DNA of 64,000 bases from positions 1-64,000 of the forward strand of contig DATJMX010000016.1 in assembly GCA_035508495.1 (NCBI GenBank), read 5' to 3'. Below are positions 27,273-36,317 of the stretch, piece by piece. The position numbers and the translations under genes were made by a program. Every line of letters starts with the position of its first letter. Positions within the stretch are counted from its first letter, which is position 1. This DNA comes from Candidatus Binataceae bacterium. GTDB taxonomy: Bacteria > Desulfobacterota > Binatia > Binatales > Binataceae. A model generated the notes under the pieces. The model was not told the origin of the DNA. It saw only the letters and a list, made by a program, of their open reading frames with translations, and made no database searches.

Positions 27273-27472
27273 GCGCCCGCTCATTGCAATTTGCAGGCGA
27301 GCTTGGCGCTCACTCGCTGACTCAGGTTCGCGCGATCGTCCAGCAGTTACTTGTTCGATTTCTGAAGATGGACGACAATGTGGCGTTCATTGTCTTGAGA
27401 CGAGCGGAGCCTGCGACAGGACGTAGAGCGCACCGCCAGAGCTGAAACATTGTTGAGCACAAGTCAGCGGCA

Positions 27473-29026
27473 GTGCCGCAATTCATATCGTTCGTGGGAA
27501 CCGCGGGTTTGAGTTCTCCTGACCTCACGCATCGGCATCACGATCACGCCGGCGCGCCGCGCCGCCGATTTGTCCCCGAAGCCCAATTCATCGCGCCGCT
27601 GATCGTCGGTTGCGCGCTCTTCATGGAGATGCTCGATTCGACGGTCATCGCCACGGCGCTGCCCGCGATCGCGCATTCGATGGGCCAGAGCCCGATTCGT
27701 CTCAACGTCGCGATTACATGTTACCTGCTAAGCCTCGCGGTGTTCATCCCGATCAGCGGATGGATCGCCGACCGCTTCGGCGCGCGCACCGTATTTCGAA
27801 CCGCGATTGTTATCTTCACCATCGGCTCGATCTGTTGCGGCGTCTCGCACTCTTTAGGCCAGCTCGTCGCCGCGCGCATGCTGCAAGGTTTCGGCGGCGC
27901 GATGATGGTTCCGGTCGGCCGCCTGATCGTTCTCAAGACGGTACCCAAATCGGAACTCGTCACCGCGATGTCGTATCTCACGGTCCCGGCCGTGCTCGGA
28001 CCCGTGGTGGGCCCGCCGGTCGGCGGCTTCATCGTGACTTATTACTCGTGGCGCTGGATTTTCTTCATCAACGTGCCGATCGGCGCCATCGGTATCACGC
28101 TGGTGACGTTGCTGATTCCGAACATTCGCGACAACCTTGTCCGCCCGCTCGACTTCATCGGCTTCCTGCTGACGGGAATCGGCCTCGCGGGACTGGTGTT
28201 CGGCTTCGAGATGCTCGGGCGCGAGTTCGTTCGGCCTCTGACCGAGGCACTGATCCTGGGCGGTGGCCTGATCTGCGCGACGAGCTATGTTTTCCACGCA
28301 CGACGCACGAAATACCCCATCATCGATCTCAAGCTGCTTTCGATTCAGACCTTCAATACCGCTACCGTCGCCGGCGGATTCTTCCGCATGGGAATCGGCG
28401 CCCTGCCCTTTCTGCTCGCGATGCTTTTGCAGCTCGTCTTCGGGCTCAGTCCCTTCGCCTCGGGTCTGATCACCTTCACCAGCGCGGCCGGCGCGATGTT
28501 TATGAAAGCTGCGGCGCCGCCGATCATCCGGCGCATGGGCTTTAAAAACGTGCTCCTCGGCAATGGCGTTCTGAGCTCGTTCATCCTGATGAGTTACGCG
28601 CTGTTCCGGCCGACAACGCCTCATGCGTTGATCATCCTCGCGCTCCTGTCGGGAGGATTCTTTCGCTCGCTGCAGTTCACCGCGCTGGGCACCCTGGCCT
28701 ACGCCGATATCCCCGCCGAGCTGATGAGCACCGCGAGCAGTCTCGCCAGCATGGCGCAGCAGCTTTCGCTCAGCCTCGGCGTGGCATCCGCGGCGCTCTT
28801 GCTGCATCTCAGCCTCGCGGGCCGGCCGGCATCGCAACTTACGGCGCACGACTTTACTCTCCCGTTCGTCATCACCGGCGTCTTGGCACTGCTCTCGTCC
28901 GCGTTGTACCTGTCGCTCGATCGGCACGCGGGTCACGAGGTCAGCGGCAAGCGTCCGACGGGTCCGATCAAAGCGGCCGAAGTCGCGATCGCGACGGCGG
29001 AGCAATCCGCGCCCGCCGCCGACTGA
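27473..29026 (+). CDS. DHA2-family MFS transporter
   Basis: 517 residues with the same plan as the EmrB-like protein upstream but clearly divergent. Helix 1 signature EMLDSTVIATALPAIAHS is near residues 52-69, the motif A-like loop ISGWIADRFGARTVF near 97-111, and motif C AVLGPVVGPPVGGFIV. A His-rich N-terminal tail (THRHHDHAG) is unusual and might bind metal. The start is taken as GTG 27473; its ribosome binding site is weak, and a later GTG (27494) is possible. A 200-base gap separates it from emrB, so it has its own promoter or is read through. No adaptor of its own is next to it. Confidence 0.88.
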   Translation: MPQFISFVGTAGLSSPDLTHRHHDHAGAPRRRFVPEAQFIAPLIVGCALFMEMLDSTVIATALPAIAHSMGQSPIRLNVAITCYLLSLAVFIPISGWIADRFGARTVFRTAIVIFTIGSICCGVSHSLGQLVAARMLQGFGGAMMVPVGRLIVLKTVPKSELVTAMSYLTVPAVLGPVVGPPVGGFIVTYYSWRWIFFINVPIGAIGITLVTLLIPNIRDNLVRPLDFIGFLLTGIGLAGLVFGFEMLGREFVRPLTEALILGGGLICATSYVFHARRTKYPIIDLKLLSIQTFNTATVAGGFFRMGIGALPFLLAMLLQLVFGLSPFASGLITFTSAAGAMFMKAAAPPIIRRMGFKNVLLGNGVLSSFILMSYALFRPTTPHALIILALLSGGFFRSLQFTALGTLAYADIPAELMSTASSLASMAQQLSLSLGVASAALLLHLSLAGRPASQLTAHDFTLPFVITGVLALLSSALYLSLDRHAGHEVSGKRPTGPIKAAEVAIATAEQSAPAAD

Positions 29027-29087
29027 CAATTCAGCTTGCGCTGCGCACCGGCGCGCGCGATCTTCATCGCATCTGGAGGAAGCCGCG

Positions 29088-29900
29088 ATGGCCGCTCGCA
29101 TTCCCGTCGTTCCCGCCAACGCCGATATTGCCGAAATAGCCGGCGCCCTCGAGCGCGACGGATGCGTCGTCGTCGATCGGATCCTCGGCACCGATTGGTG
29201 CAAGCAGCTGAAGTCCGAGCTCGATCCGCACGTCGAGCGCGCGGCGACCGCGATCCCCTCGATGAACAAGCATCTCGCCGAGACCGGCGCGCAGGATTTC
29301 TATCCCGGCAATACCAAGCGCATCCCCGGCCTCGTCGCTAAGTCGCGCGCCTATCAATCTTTCGTGATGCATCCTGCCGTGCTCGGCGTTTGCGACGCGC
29401 TGCTCAAGCCCAACTGCATCCGCTACCAGGTGCATGCGACGTCCGCGCTCGTCATCGGACCCGGCGCGGAAATCCAGGTCCTGCATCGCGAGGAAGATTC
29501 GTTTCGGAACTACGCCCAACCGCGGCCTACTCTGGTCGTCGCGAGCATGGCCGCCGTCAGCGATTTCACCGAGGCCAACGGCGCGACGCGCGTCGTGCCC
29601 GGCAGTCATCGATGGCCCCTGCTGCGCAAGGCTCGCGAGGAAGAAGTCGCCGCGGCGGAAATGAAAGCCGGCTCGATCTTCTTCTGGATGGGCACGACGC
29701 TCCACGGCGCGGGCGCGAATCGCACCAACGAATGGCGCTTCGGCACCTTCCTGTCGTTCTCGCTCGGATGGCTCCGCCAGGAGGAGAATCTCTATCTCGA
29801 CGTCCCGCCCGCCGTCGCGCGCGATCTACCCAAGGAACTCCGCCGCCTGCTCGGCTACGGCATGAACGGCGCCCTGGGCTACGCGGAAGTATCGGTTTAG
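29088..29900 (+). CDS. PhyH-family (phytanoyl-CoA dioxygenase-like) Fe(II)/2OG oxygenase
   Basis: 270 residues with the cupin-like PhyH fold. The first metal motif is VLHREED at about 131-137, where His133 is followed by Glu135 where the family usually has Asp (HxD). The second metal His is His206 in TTLHGAGAN, and the 2-oxoglutarate-binding Arg is probably Arg217 in EWRFG. GSHRW (172-176) is another common family motif. GGAGGA precedes the ATG. The HxE site is unusual for this family; alternatively Asp137 supplies the carboxylate. It converges on the FUSC gene with a four-base overlap of the coding ends. The substrate is unknown. Confidence 0.8.
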   Translation: MAARIPVVPANADIAEIAGALERDGCVVVDRILGTDWCKQLKSELDPHVERAATAIPSMNKHLAETGAQDFYPGNTKRIPGLVAKSRAYQSFVMHPAVLGVCDALLKPNCIRYQVHATSALVIGPGAEIQVLHREEDSFRNYAQPRPTLVVASMAAVSDFTEANGATRVVPGSHRWPLLRKAREEEVAAAEMKAGSIFFWMGTTLHGAGANRTNEWRFGTFLSFSLGWLRQEENLYLDVPPAVARDLPKELRRLLGYGMNGALGYAEVSV

Positions 29901-32005
29901 GAGTCTGAGCTGAGCCGGATCGTCTTGAGCTGATCGGCGAGCGAATTCATCAGCTGCGCGATATGAACCCGGCGCAGATCGCTCGTCGCGGCCAAATCGA
30001 GATGCGCTGTGCTCACGACCATGGTCCTTAGCGGCGCATCGTGCAATCGGCCGGGCTCGAGTTGATAGCGCAAGTTATCGAGCCACGCCTCGAGCTGCTC
30101 GCGTAACGCGTCGTCGAAATCGAGCTCGCCCTGACCTTCCGGCGCGAGATTTCCTAGCGCGAAGGCGAGACGACGTATCGTGTCGAGCGCATCGACCACC
30201 TCGCGAGCGTCGATTCCCGATGATCGCCCCGCGAGCTGCGCGTCGGCCACGACGCTCAGAATCTCCTCAATCCCCGCGATCGTGATCACTTCGGCAGCTT
30301 CGATTCGATGCGCATCAGCACGCGCCTCGCGCGATGCGAGCGTCACGAGCGCCGCAAGCGGCCGCTCGAATTCCTCGGCTAGCGTGCGATTCGCATGCTC
30401 GCGCCATTCGACCGAGACCAGCGCGCGAATAATCATCCCGAAGCTGATGCCCCAGATCGTCCAAATCGAGCCGACCATGTCGGGCCGCGGGCCCGGCGCG
30501 CTGAACGCGATCACAAACGCCGTCCCGCCGATCGCCAGATACGAGAGCTGCCCGCCACCTTCGCCGATGTAAGTCATCAGCATCGCGCCGACGAATATCG
30601 CGAGCATATACGGCGGCAGCGAGATGAAGTTTGGCGCGAGCGCGATCGTTGCCAGCGCCGCGAACGCCAGCGCAGCCGTCGAGCCGATCGCGCGGACGGT
30701 GAACTTCTTCGCCGTCGCGCCGTGACTCGGCGGCCCGCCGATCATCAGGAGCCACAACGCCGCATGAATCGCCGCGCTGTTGTCGAAGAGCCCGGCCACG
30801 AACGCGATCGTCATCGCGATCGTATGCCGCGTGCAAAACCGAATCAGAAACTTGTTGAGATGCGCCGCAGGCCTGGGCAATCGATGCGGCGTTGATGCGG
30901 CGCGCGGCAACTCGCTGGGTTCCTCAAAGAGCAGCGCCGCGATTTTTTCAAAGTGCCGCGCAATCTCGGCGGTCTCGAGCGAAGAACTCGCACTCAGCGC
31001 ATCGAGTTCGGATAGCGGCGCGTCCGGGCCAATCTCGCCAGCAATATAGGATTCGATTCTCGCGTCGAGCTTTCCCGCTATTCGATGCAATCGATCTCTC
31101 GCCATCTCATCGAGAGCTGCGCCGCGCTGCGTGCAAGTCGGCACGCACAATCGATCGATCTCGTTGTGAATCCTCTCCGCCACGATCGTCTTCGCGAGGA
31201 GCGCTGCAGGCTCGCGAATGTCGGTCGCGCTACGTGTGGCCAGGGCGAGCAGCGTCAGATGATAGCCAAGTTTCGACGCCACGCCGCGATCGTGATCGGG
31301 CGCCGCTCCATCTTCGGCAAGAAAAATCTTGATCAGCAGTTGCAGGCGCCGCCGCGATCGTTCGAGCGTGCTGTTGATCGAATTCGCCAGCACCTTCGCC
31401 GCGGGCGCGGGCCAGATAACGTTGTTGAACAGCCACAGCATCGCAACCGCAACCACGAGACTCGCGAACATCTGCGCGTTGTCCCATCCGAGCGCGCGAT
31501 GATCGAACAGTACGAGGTAAAACGCGGTGACGGTCGGAATCTGTACCCAGATCCAGAGCCGGCCGAAGCGCGGCACGCCGTAGATCAGATAGGTCGTGAC
31601 GAATGTGTACGCAATGAACACGCTCACATGCGCGACCGGCAGGTTGACCAGCGCGCCGATCGTTTCGAGCACGAGTAATTGCGTCGCTGCCGCACCGGCG
31701 AGGAACGTGATCGCGGTCGCGAGACTGAACGCATACTCGGGCGCGGCGAGGCTCAGCAACAGCGTGAGCCCGAGCGGATTCGAGATCTGTAGTATCGCCA
31801 TCACGCCCGCGCCGAGCGCGGTCACGAACGCGATGCGCGACGCGCGGCGCCATCGATGCGGAAACGGCGCGAGCTCGGCGCGCCAGGAGCGCACAATCGC
31901 GCGCGGCGATTGAGGCGCGAAGCCGCGGCGCGCCGCCAAACTTCCTGCCGCATCCAGCGACGCCATCGTCATCCCGCGATGCTGGACCTGTTGCGCGTTT
32001 TCCAA
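29897..32005 (-). CDS. FUSC-family inner-membrane exporter component (MdtO/AaeB-like)
   Basis: 702 residues. Two membrane blocks of about five or six helices each (about 55-205 and 395-530) are each followed by a helical cytoplasmic domain, the usual layout of the fusaric-acid-resistance family. Some members are annotated as pumps working with an HlyD adaptor. The HlyD/YtcA pair at 34946-36241 and the OMF lipoprotein at 32065 complete an MdtNOP-like set, here split over two strands. The 59-base gap to the OMF gene must hold a two-way promoter. Several Met codons near the start make the exact N-terminus uncertain. Confidence 0.85.
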   Translation of the reverse strand: MENAQQVQHRGMTMASLDAAGSLAARRGFAPQSPRAIVRSWRAELAPFPHRWRRASRIAFVTALGAGVMAILQISNPLGLTLLLSLAAPEYAFSLATAITFLAGAAATQLLVLETIGALVNLPVAHVSVFIAYTFVTTYLIYGVPRFGRLWIWVQIPTVTAFYLVLFDHRALGWDNAQMFASLVVAVAMLWLFNNVIWPAPAAKVLANSINSTLERSRRRLQLLIKIFLAEDGAAPDHDRGVASKLGYHLTLLALATRSATDIREPAALLAKTIVAERIHNEIDRLCVPTCTQRGAALDEMARDRLHRIAGKLDARIESYIAGEIGPDAPLSELDALSASSSLETAEIARHFEKIAALLFEEPSELPRAASTPHRLPRPAAHLNKFLIRFCTRHTIAMTIAFVAGLFDNSAAIHAALWLLMIGGPPSHGATAKKFTVRAIGSTAALAFAALATIALAPNFISLPPYMLAIFVGAMLMTYIGEGGGQLSYLAIGGTAFVIAFSAPGPRPDMVGSIWTIWGISFGMIIRALVSVEWREHANRTLAEEFERPLAALVTLASREARADAHRIEAAEVITIAGIEEILSVVADAQLAGRSSGIDAREVVDALDTIRRLAFALGNLAPEGQGELDFDDALREQLEAWLDNLRYQLEPGRLHDAPLRTMVVSTAHLDLAATSDLRRVHIAQLMNSLADQLKTIRLSSDS

Positions 32006-32064
32006 CAGCTTAGGAACGCGCGAATTTGCAAATCAGCACTAGTCACCGGATTGGTGGGATCCTT

Positions 32065-33591
32065 ATGCACTTTTATCGAAGCGACAGCCAGCCGCCCAGA
32101 TTCTCAACATCGTCGAATCCGCCGCGAAGGATCCGCCCTGCCCTCGCCGCAGGCCTTCTCGCACTGGCGGCGTTGGCAGGATGCTCGAGATACGCGGATC
32201 AGCCGGAAATCGATCCGCGCGGATGGGCTCCACAAACTGTTGATCGCGAGTGGGCGCCGAGCCGGAGCCGGACTGCGCTCGTCGGTTCCGCCGCCGAGAT
32301 GGCGCTGCTGTCCGATCAGCCGCCGTCAGCGCAGCGCATGGACCTCACCGAGCTAATCGGATTCGCGCTCGATAACAATCCGAGTACGCGCACCGCGTGG
32401 AAAACTGCCGAGGCCGCGGCGGCCGCTGCCGGCAAGGCGCGCGCGCCGTATTATCCTGCTGTCACCGCGGAGAGTGATAACGGTTACCAGCGCCTCGTTG
32501 ACCTGGTGCCGAAGCATTGGGGAACGCTGAAGACGTGGCAGAGCCGCAATATCGTATCGCTCGACTATGACCTGATCGATTTCGGACGCCGCGATGCGGC
32601 CTCGTCGGCCGCGCTCAACCAACTCGTCGAAGCGAACCTGATCTTCAATCGCAAAGTGCAGGAGGTGGTCTTCAACGTCGAGCGCGCGTTCTATGAGCTC
32701 GACGCTGCCGACGCGGGCGTCAGGGCGGCAGAGGCAACCTTGAAGCTCGCTTCAACCGATCGGCGCGCCGCGGACTTGCGACAGAAGCATGGCCTCGCGA
32801 CGGCGCCCGAGGTTTTGCTCGCGCGGCAGCGCGACGCGCAGGCGGAGTTCGATCTGGAAAATGCGCGCCTGGCAGTGAGCATCGCGCAGGCTGACCTGGC
32901 GGTCGCACTCGGCGTGCGAGCGGATCGTGCGCCTGCTGTGAAGCCGCTGAAGGATCAGCCGCTGCCGAGTACGCTCAGCGCCGATGTTGAGCAGTTGATC
33001 GACGGCGCCGTGCGCGAGCGGCCCGATCTCGCGGCGAAAGTCTCGGCCGTGCGCGCGAGGCAGGCCGACGTTGAGCTCGCGCGCGCCTCGCTCTACCCGA
33101 CACTCGGCTTCACGAGCTTCTATGGCGAGCAAGCCTTCACCTATCGCCTCTCGAATCCGGAAACGCCCACCTTCACTGCGATGGCGCCGGAGTACGGCGC
33201 GGGCGTGAATCTCAAGTGGGATATCTTTACGGGCTTCTCGCGCGTCAACGACATCAAGGAGGCCGAAGAGCAGCGCGACGCCGCGCGCGCCGATCTCAAG
33301 AGCGCCGAGCTCGACGTCGCCGCCAATGTATGGCGCGCTTACTTCACGTATCGCACGGCCCAGCGCAAGTACGAATACGCCGAAGCGTTGCTGTCGGCCT
33401 CGCAATCGTCATACAACTCGAACTACAAATCCTACGGTCTGGGACTATCGACGATTATCGATCTGTTATCAGCCGAGCGTGAGCTGGCGGCCGCGAGGTT
33501 CACGATCATCCAAACCAAAGCCGAGCTTCTGATCTCGGCCGCGGCAGTCACCTTCGCTACCGGCGCGATCCCCGATCAGGCGCGGCCCTGA
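32065..33591 (+). CDS. TolC-family outer-membrane efflux lipoprotein (MdtP/NodT-like)
   Basis: About 508 residues from ATG 32065 (frame open from 32026; GGTGGGAT lies just before 32065). The lipobox LAGC puts the lipidated Cys at residue 40. Two OEP repeats follow: MDLTELIGFALDNNPSTRTAW near 93-113 and the second-repeat helix YGLGLSTIIDLLSAERELAAA near 462-482. WDIFTGFSRVNDIKEAEEQ and LIDFGRRDAASSAA are the typical strand-helix junctions. It is divergent from the FUSC gene and probably the outer-membrane exit for the HlyD/FUSC pair, possibly also for EmrAB. Confidence 0.9.
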   Translation: MHFYRSDSQPPRFSTSSNPPRRIRPALAAGLLALAALAGCSRYADQPEIDPRGWAPQTVDREWAPSRSRTALVGSAAEMALLSDQPPSAQRMDLTELIGFALDNNPSTRTAWKTAEAAAAAAGKARAPYYPAVTAESDNGYQRLVDLVPKHWGTLKTWQSRNIVSLDYDLIDFGRRDAASSAALNQLVEANLIFNRKVQEVVFNVERAFYELDAADAGVRAAEATLKLASTDRRAADLRQKHGLATAPEVLLARQRDAQAEFDLENARLAVSIAQADLAVALGVRADRAPAVKPLKDQPLPSTLSADVEQLIDGAVRERPDLAAKVSAVRARQADVELARASLYPTLGFTSFYGEQAFTYRLSNPETPTFTAMAPEYGAGVNLKWDIFTGFSRVNDIKEAEEQRDAARADLKSAELDVAANVWRAYFTYRTAQRKYEYAEALLSASQSSYNSNYKSYGLGLSTIIDLLSAERELAAARFTIIQTKAELLISAAAVTFATGAIPDQARP

Positions 33592-33606
33592 TTTCGTCGA
33601 TAACAA

Positions 33607-33634
33607 CGCCCCGCCTGCAAGCGCAGACGGGGCG
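33607..33634. terminator. Bidirectional hairpin terminator
   Basis: Arms CGCCCCG / CGGGGCG, continued after one mismatch by CTGC / GCAG around a four-base loop AAGC. It lies between the convergent OMF and beta-propeller genes. T tracts are weak on both sides. Confidence 0.6.
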
Positions 33635-33649
33635 CGATTCCACGGCTAG

Positions 33650-34807
33650 TTACTTCAGCACGAAGAGCGCGTTCTGGATGTCGTCGACGAAGTAAACGAT
33701 CGTCTTGGTCGCTGATACCTGCTGCACCGCGAGGCCGAACAGCGCGCCCGCGCCATCATCGATATTGCTCGCATAGTTGGTCGGATTGCTTGCGACCTGG
33801 GCCCCGGCCGGCGTCGTCTCGACCATGTTGCCGTCGTTGGCGTTGACGGTGAGGATGTCGCCGTTGGGCGCGATCGCGAGCCCGAGCGGCGTATTCAACA
33901 GGCCGTTGGATGAAACGTCTTCTCCGGCAAATGCAGTGCTGAAGCGCGTCGTCGCGTCGGGAATCGCCGCGATACGATTCGCTGCGCTGTCAGCCACATA
34001 GAGCGTGCCGTCTTTTCCGAGGCCAACGCCGGTCGGCCCCACGACAACTGCGGCCAGGCTTCCCTGCTCCGAGAAGCCCGAGCCAATGATCGTCGAGGCG
34101 AGCAGGCGCGGCATTCCGAATCCCTGCGGCGGCACAATCAGCGTCAACCGCGCCACCGTCCCCTTGTTCACGACGGGAAACACCGGCTCGGGATCATTGG
34201 ATGGCGGCAGCGTAGTCAGCACGCCATTCAACACGTTCGATACGAACAGCGTCGCGACCCCACCCTGGTCAAGCGCGGTCATGTCCCACGGCCCGTTGAT
34301 ATCGCCGCCAGCGAAGGTTTCCACCGTCTGACCCTTGGCGTTGAGCACGATTAGACATCCGGGCGACGCCGTGAAGATCGTGCCATCAGTGGTTGGCAGA
34401 CTGCCGACGATCACCCAGCCAGATTTGAGCACCGAGAGCGCGGTCGTCAGGCCGACGCCGCCGGGGCATCGCATGCCGCGGCCGAGCGTCACCGTCGCGA
34501 AAACGCTGGCAGGCGTCGCGGGGTTGTTGGGGTCGATATCGACAATTGTCGTGCCGGTGCCTTGAGCATTGCCAACGTCATTGAAGTTGCTGACCAGAAT
34601 GTGGCCGGCTTTGAGATTGCCGATCGTAGTGGGCACGATCGCGACCCCGTAGGGATTCACGTCACCGTTGCTCGGAACGGTGGTACCGACCTCAGTTGAC
34701 GTCAGGGGTCCGATAAATTGGGCGCGTGCGCTGCCAGGCGTCGCGGCAATTGCTGCGGCGGCCAGTAGCCCAAGCGCCAGCGAAAGGCTGGCTCTTTTGC
34801 TGATCAT
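33650..34807 (-). CDS. Secreted beta-propeller (NHL-like) protein
   Basis: 385 residues with a signal peptide (LSLALGLLAAAAIAATPGSARA). The mature chain has repeated blades with motifs such as NPYGVAIVP, GPWDMTALDQGGVATLFVSN, VGPTGVGLGKDGTLYVADSAANRI and TPLGLAIAPNGDILTVNAND, typical of NHL/SMP-30-type propellers. There are two Cys (RCPGG, PGCLI). The function is unknown; binding or lactonase activity is possible, but no metal site could be assigned. It stands inside the split MdtNOP-like locus, possibly by chance. Confidence 0.75.
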   Translation of the reverse strand: MISKRASLSLALGLLAAAAIAATPGSARAQFIGPLTSTEVGTTVPSNGDVNPYGVAIVPTTIGNLKAGHILVSNFNDVGNAQGTGTTIVDIDPNNPATPASVFATVTLGRGMRCPGGVGLTTALSVLKSGWVIVGSLPTTDGTIFTASPGCLIVLNAKGQTVETFAGGDINGPWDMTALDQGGVATLFVSNVLNGVLTTLPPSNDPEPVFPVVNKGTVARLTLIVPPQGFGMPRLLASTIIGSGFSEQGSLAAVVVGPTGVGLGKDGTLYVADSAANRIAAIPDATTRFSTAFAGEDVSSNGLLNTPLGLAIAPNGDILTVNANDGNMVETTPAGAQVASNPTNYASNIDDGAGALFGLAVQQVSATKTIVYFVDDIQNALFVLK

Positions 34808-34945
34808 GAGATTCCTCCAGCCCTATGAACAATCGGCGCCGCGATTTGGTTTCCGCGCGCAGAAAAAATCCAGACTAAAAAATCGCGTAGCAATGCGGCG
34901 GGGTAACCGCAGACTTTCTGTCAGCGTGATTTTGTTACCGACGCG

Positions 34946-35971
34946 TTACTGCTGAAAGCCTTTGATGGTCACTACCGCCGTCTCGCCCATGCGAAACGGA
35001 TAGCGTGCGTCGCGATCTTCGAGCGTGACTCGCACCGGAAAGCGCTGCGCGAGACGCACCCAGTTGAGCGTCGGCTCGACGCGCGGCAGGCCGGAGACTG
35101 TCGCACCGTTGTCCTGGAAGAGCGCCCATCCAACGCCTTCGACGCGCCCGCGAAAGCGCACATTCGGATAACCGAGCAGAAACACCTCGGCCCGCATCCC
35201 GGGCCGGATATTGGCGAGGAAGGTCTCACGAAAGTTCGCCAGCACGTACCAGTTGCGATCGTCGACCAGGCTCAGCACTTCCTTGCCCTCGTTGGCATAC
35301 TGGCCGACCGCGATATTCAGATTGGTCACGTAGCCGTCGTATGGCGCCTTTACGTAGCAATATTCGACATTCAGGCGCGCCTTGTATGCTGCGGCCTCGG
35401 CGGCCTTGCGCCGCGCGTTGATATCGCCATACTTGCCGAGCTCGTTGGTTGCGCGCGAGACTTCGCTCCTGGCGTTGGCGACGGCGGCGCGCGCGGCGGC
35501 GAGCTTTGATTTGGCATTCGACACGTCGTTGGCGGTGACGAAATTCTCGCTCAAAAGCGGCTCGATTCGCGCAAGGTATTGCTGATCATAGGCGCTGTCG
35601 GCTTCGAGTTGCGCCTGCCGGGCCTTGGCGGCCGAGATTGAATCGTCGAGCGCGCTTATCTGCAAATTAGTCAGATCGACATTGGCGACCTCGGAATCGA
35701 GCTCGGCCTGATAGGGGCGCGGATCGACGATGAACAGCAAGTCGCCCTTCCTGATGCGCTGGTTGTCGCGAACCGGCAACTCGACAATCGGCCCGCTCAC
35801 GTGCGGTGCGATGCCGACGATATTCGCGCGCACGTATGCGTCGTCAGTTTGCGGAAAGGCCAGGTAGATGTGCGTGACGTAAATCGCAAGCGCGATCGTC
35901 ACCGCATAGACCGCGGCGGCGAGAATCTTCCCGGCGATATTGCGAGCGAGTTGACGATCGTCCAACGCCAT
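34946..35971 (-). CDS. HlyD-family efflux adaptor (MdtN/AaeA-like)
   Basis: 341 residues. One membrane helix near the N-terminus (ILAAAVYAVTIALAIYVTHIYLAF, about 16-39) is followed by TDDAYVRANIVGIAPHVSGPI, the first lipoyl half (about 42-62), with DNQRIRKGDLLF. A short coiled-coil hairpin spans about 85-190. The second half is YCYVKAPYDGYVTNLNIAVGQ (about 202-222), then the beta-barrel (LANFRETFLANIRPGMRAEVFL). It starts six bases after the YtcA-like gene, so the two form an operon. It is expected to work with the FUSC protein encoded at 29897-32005. Confidence 0.88.
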   Translation of the reverse strand: MALDDRQLARNIAGKILAAAVYAVTIALAIYVTHIYLAFPQTDDAYVRANIVGIAPHVSGPIVELPVRDNQRIRKGDLLFIVDPRPYQAELDSEVANVDLTNLQISALDDSISAAKARQAQLEADSAYDQQYLARIEPLLSENFVTANDVSNAKSKLAAARAAVANARSEVSRATNELGKYGDINARRKAAEAAAYKARLNVEYCYVKAPYDGYVTNLNIAVGQYANEGKEVLSLVDDRNWYVLANFRETFLANIRPGMRAEVFLLGYPNVRFRGRVEGVGWALFQDNGATVSGLPRVEPTLNWVRLAQRFPVRVTLEDRDARYPFRMGETAVVTIKGFQQ

Positions 35972-35977
35972 CGCGCG

Positions 35978-36241
35978 CTACACCCGGTTGAAGAAAATTA
36001 CCCACAGGATCATCGCGAACATCGCGATCATGCTGGGATAGAAAATCGTGAGCGGTCCAAGGTACGGCTCGAGACGTGAAAGCGCGAGCAGCGGCCGCAC
36101 GATCGCCGTGACGATCGCGCCGACGATCATGCATACGAGCCAGCTCGGGAAATTCGCGCCCGCGATCGTGATAATCGGATCGCATGCGCAGAGGACCAGA
36201 GTCGCGAAAACTGCGAGGAGCAGGACTATCCGAGTGCGCAT
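35978..36241 (-). CDS. ytcA: YtcA-like small membrane lipoprotein
   Basis: 87 residues from ATG 36241 (frame open to 36265). The N-terminal signal MRTRIVLLLAVFATLVLCAC has a lipobox-like LCAC with Cys20. Two further membrane helices follow (about 32-50 and 64-84), with RPLL and EPYLGPLTIFYPSM between them. Small proteins of this kind precede mdtN-type HlyD genes in enterobacteria (ytcA upstream of mdtNOP) and probably assist the pump. GGTGG lies about 10 bases upstream. Confidence 0.75.
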   Translation of the reverse strand: MRTRIVLLLAVFATLVLCACDPIITIAGANFPSWLVCMIVGAIVTAIVRPLLALSRLEPYLGPLTIFYPSMIAMFAMILWVIFFNRV

Positions 36242-36317
36242 CAGCAGCCGTCCACCCACGGGCATCTACTTACACGAAACGCGCGCGGTGTGACACGATG
36301 TGCCGCCCGGCACTGAC

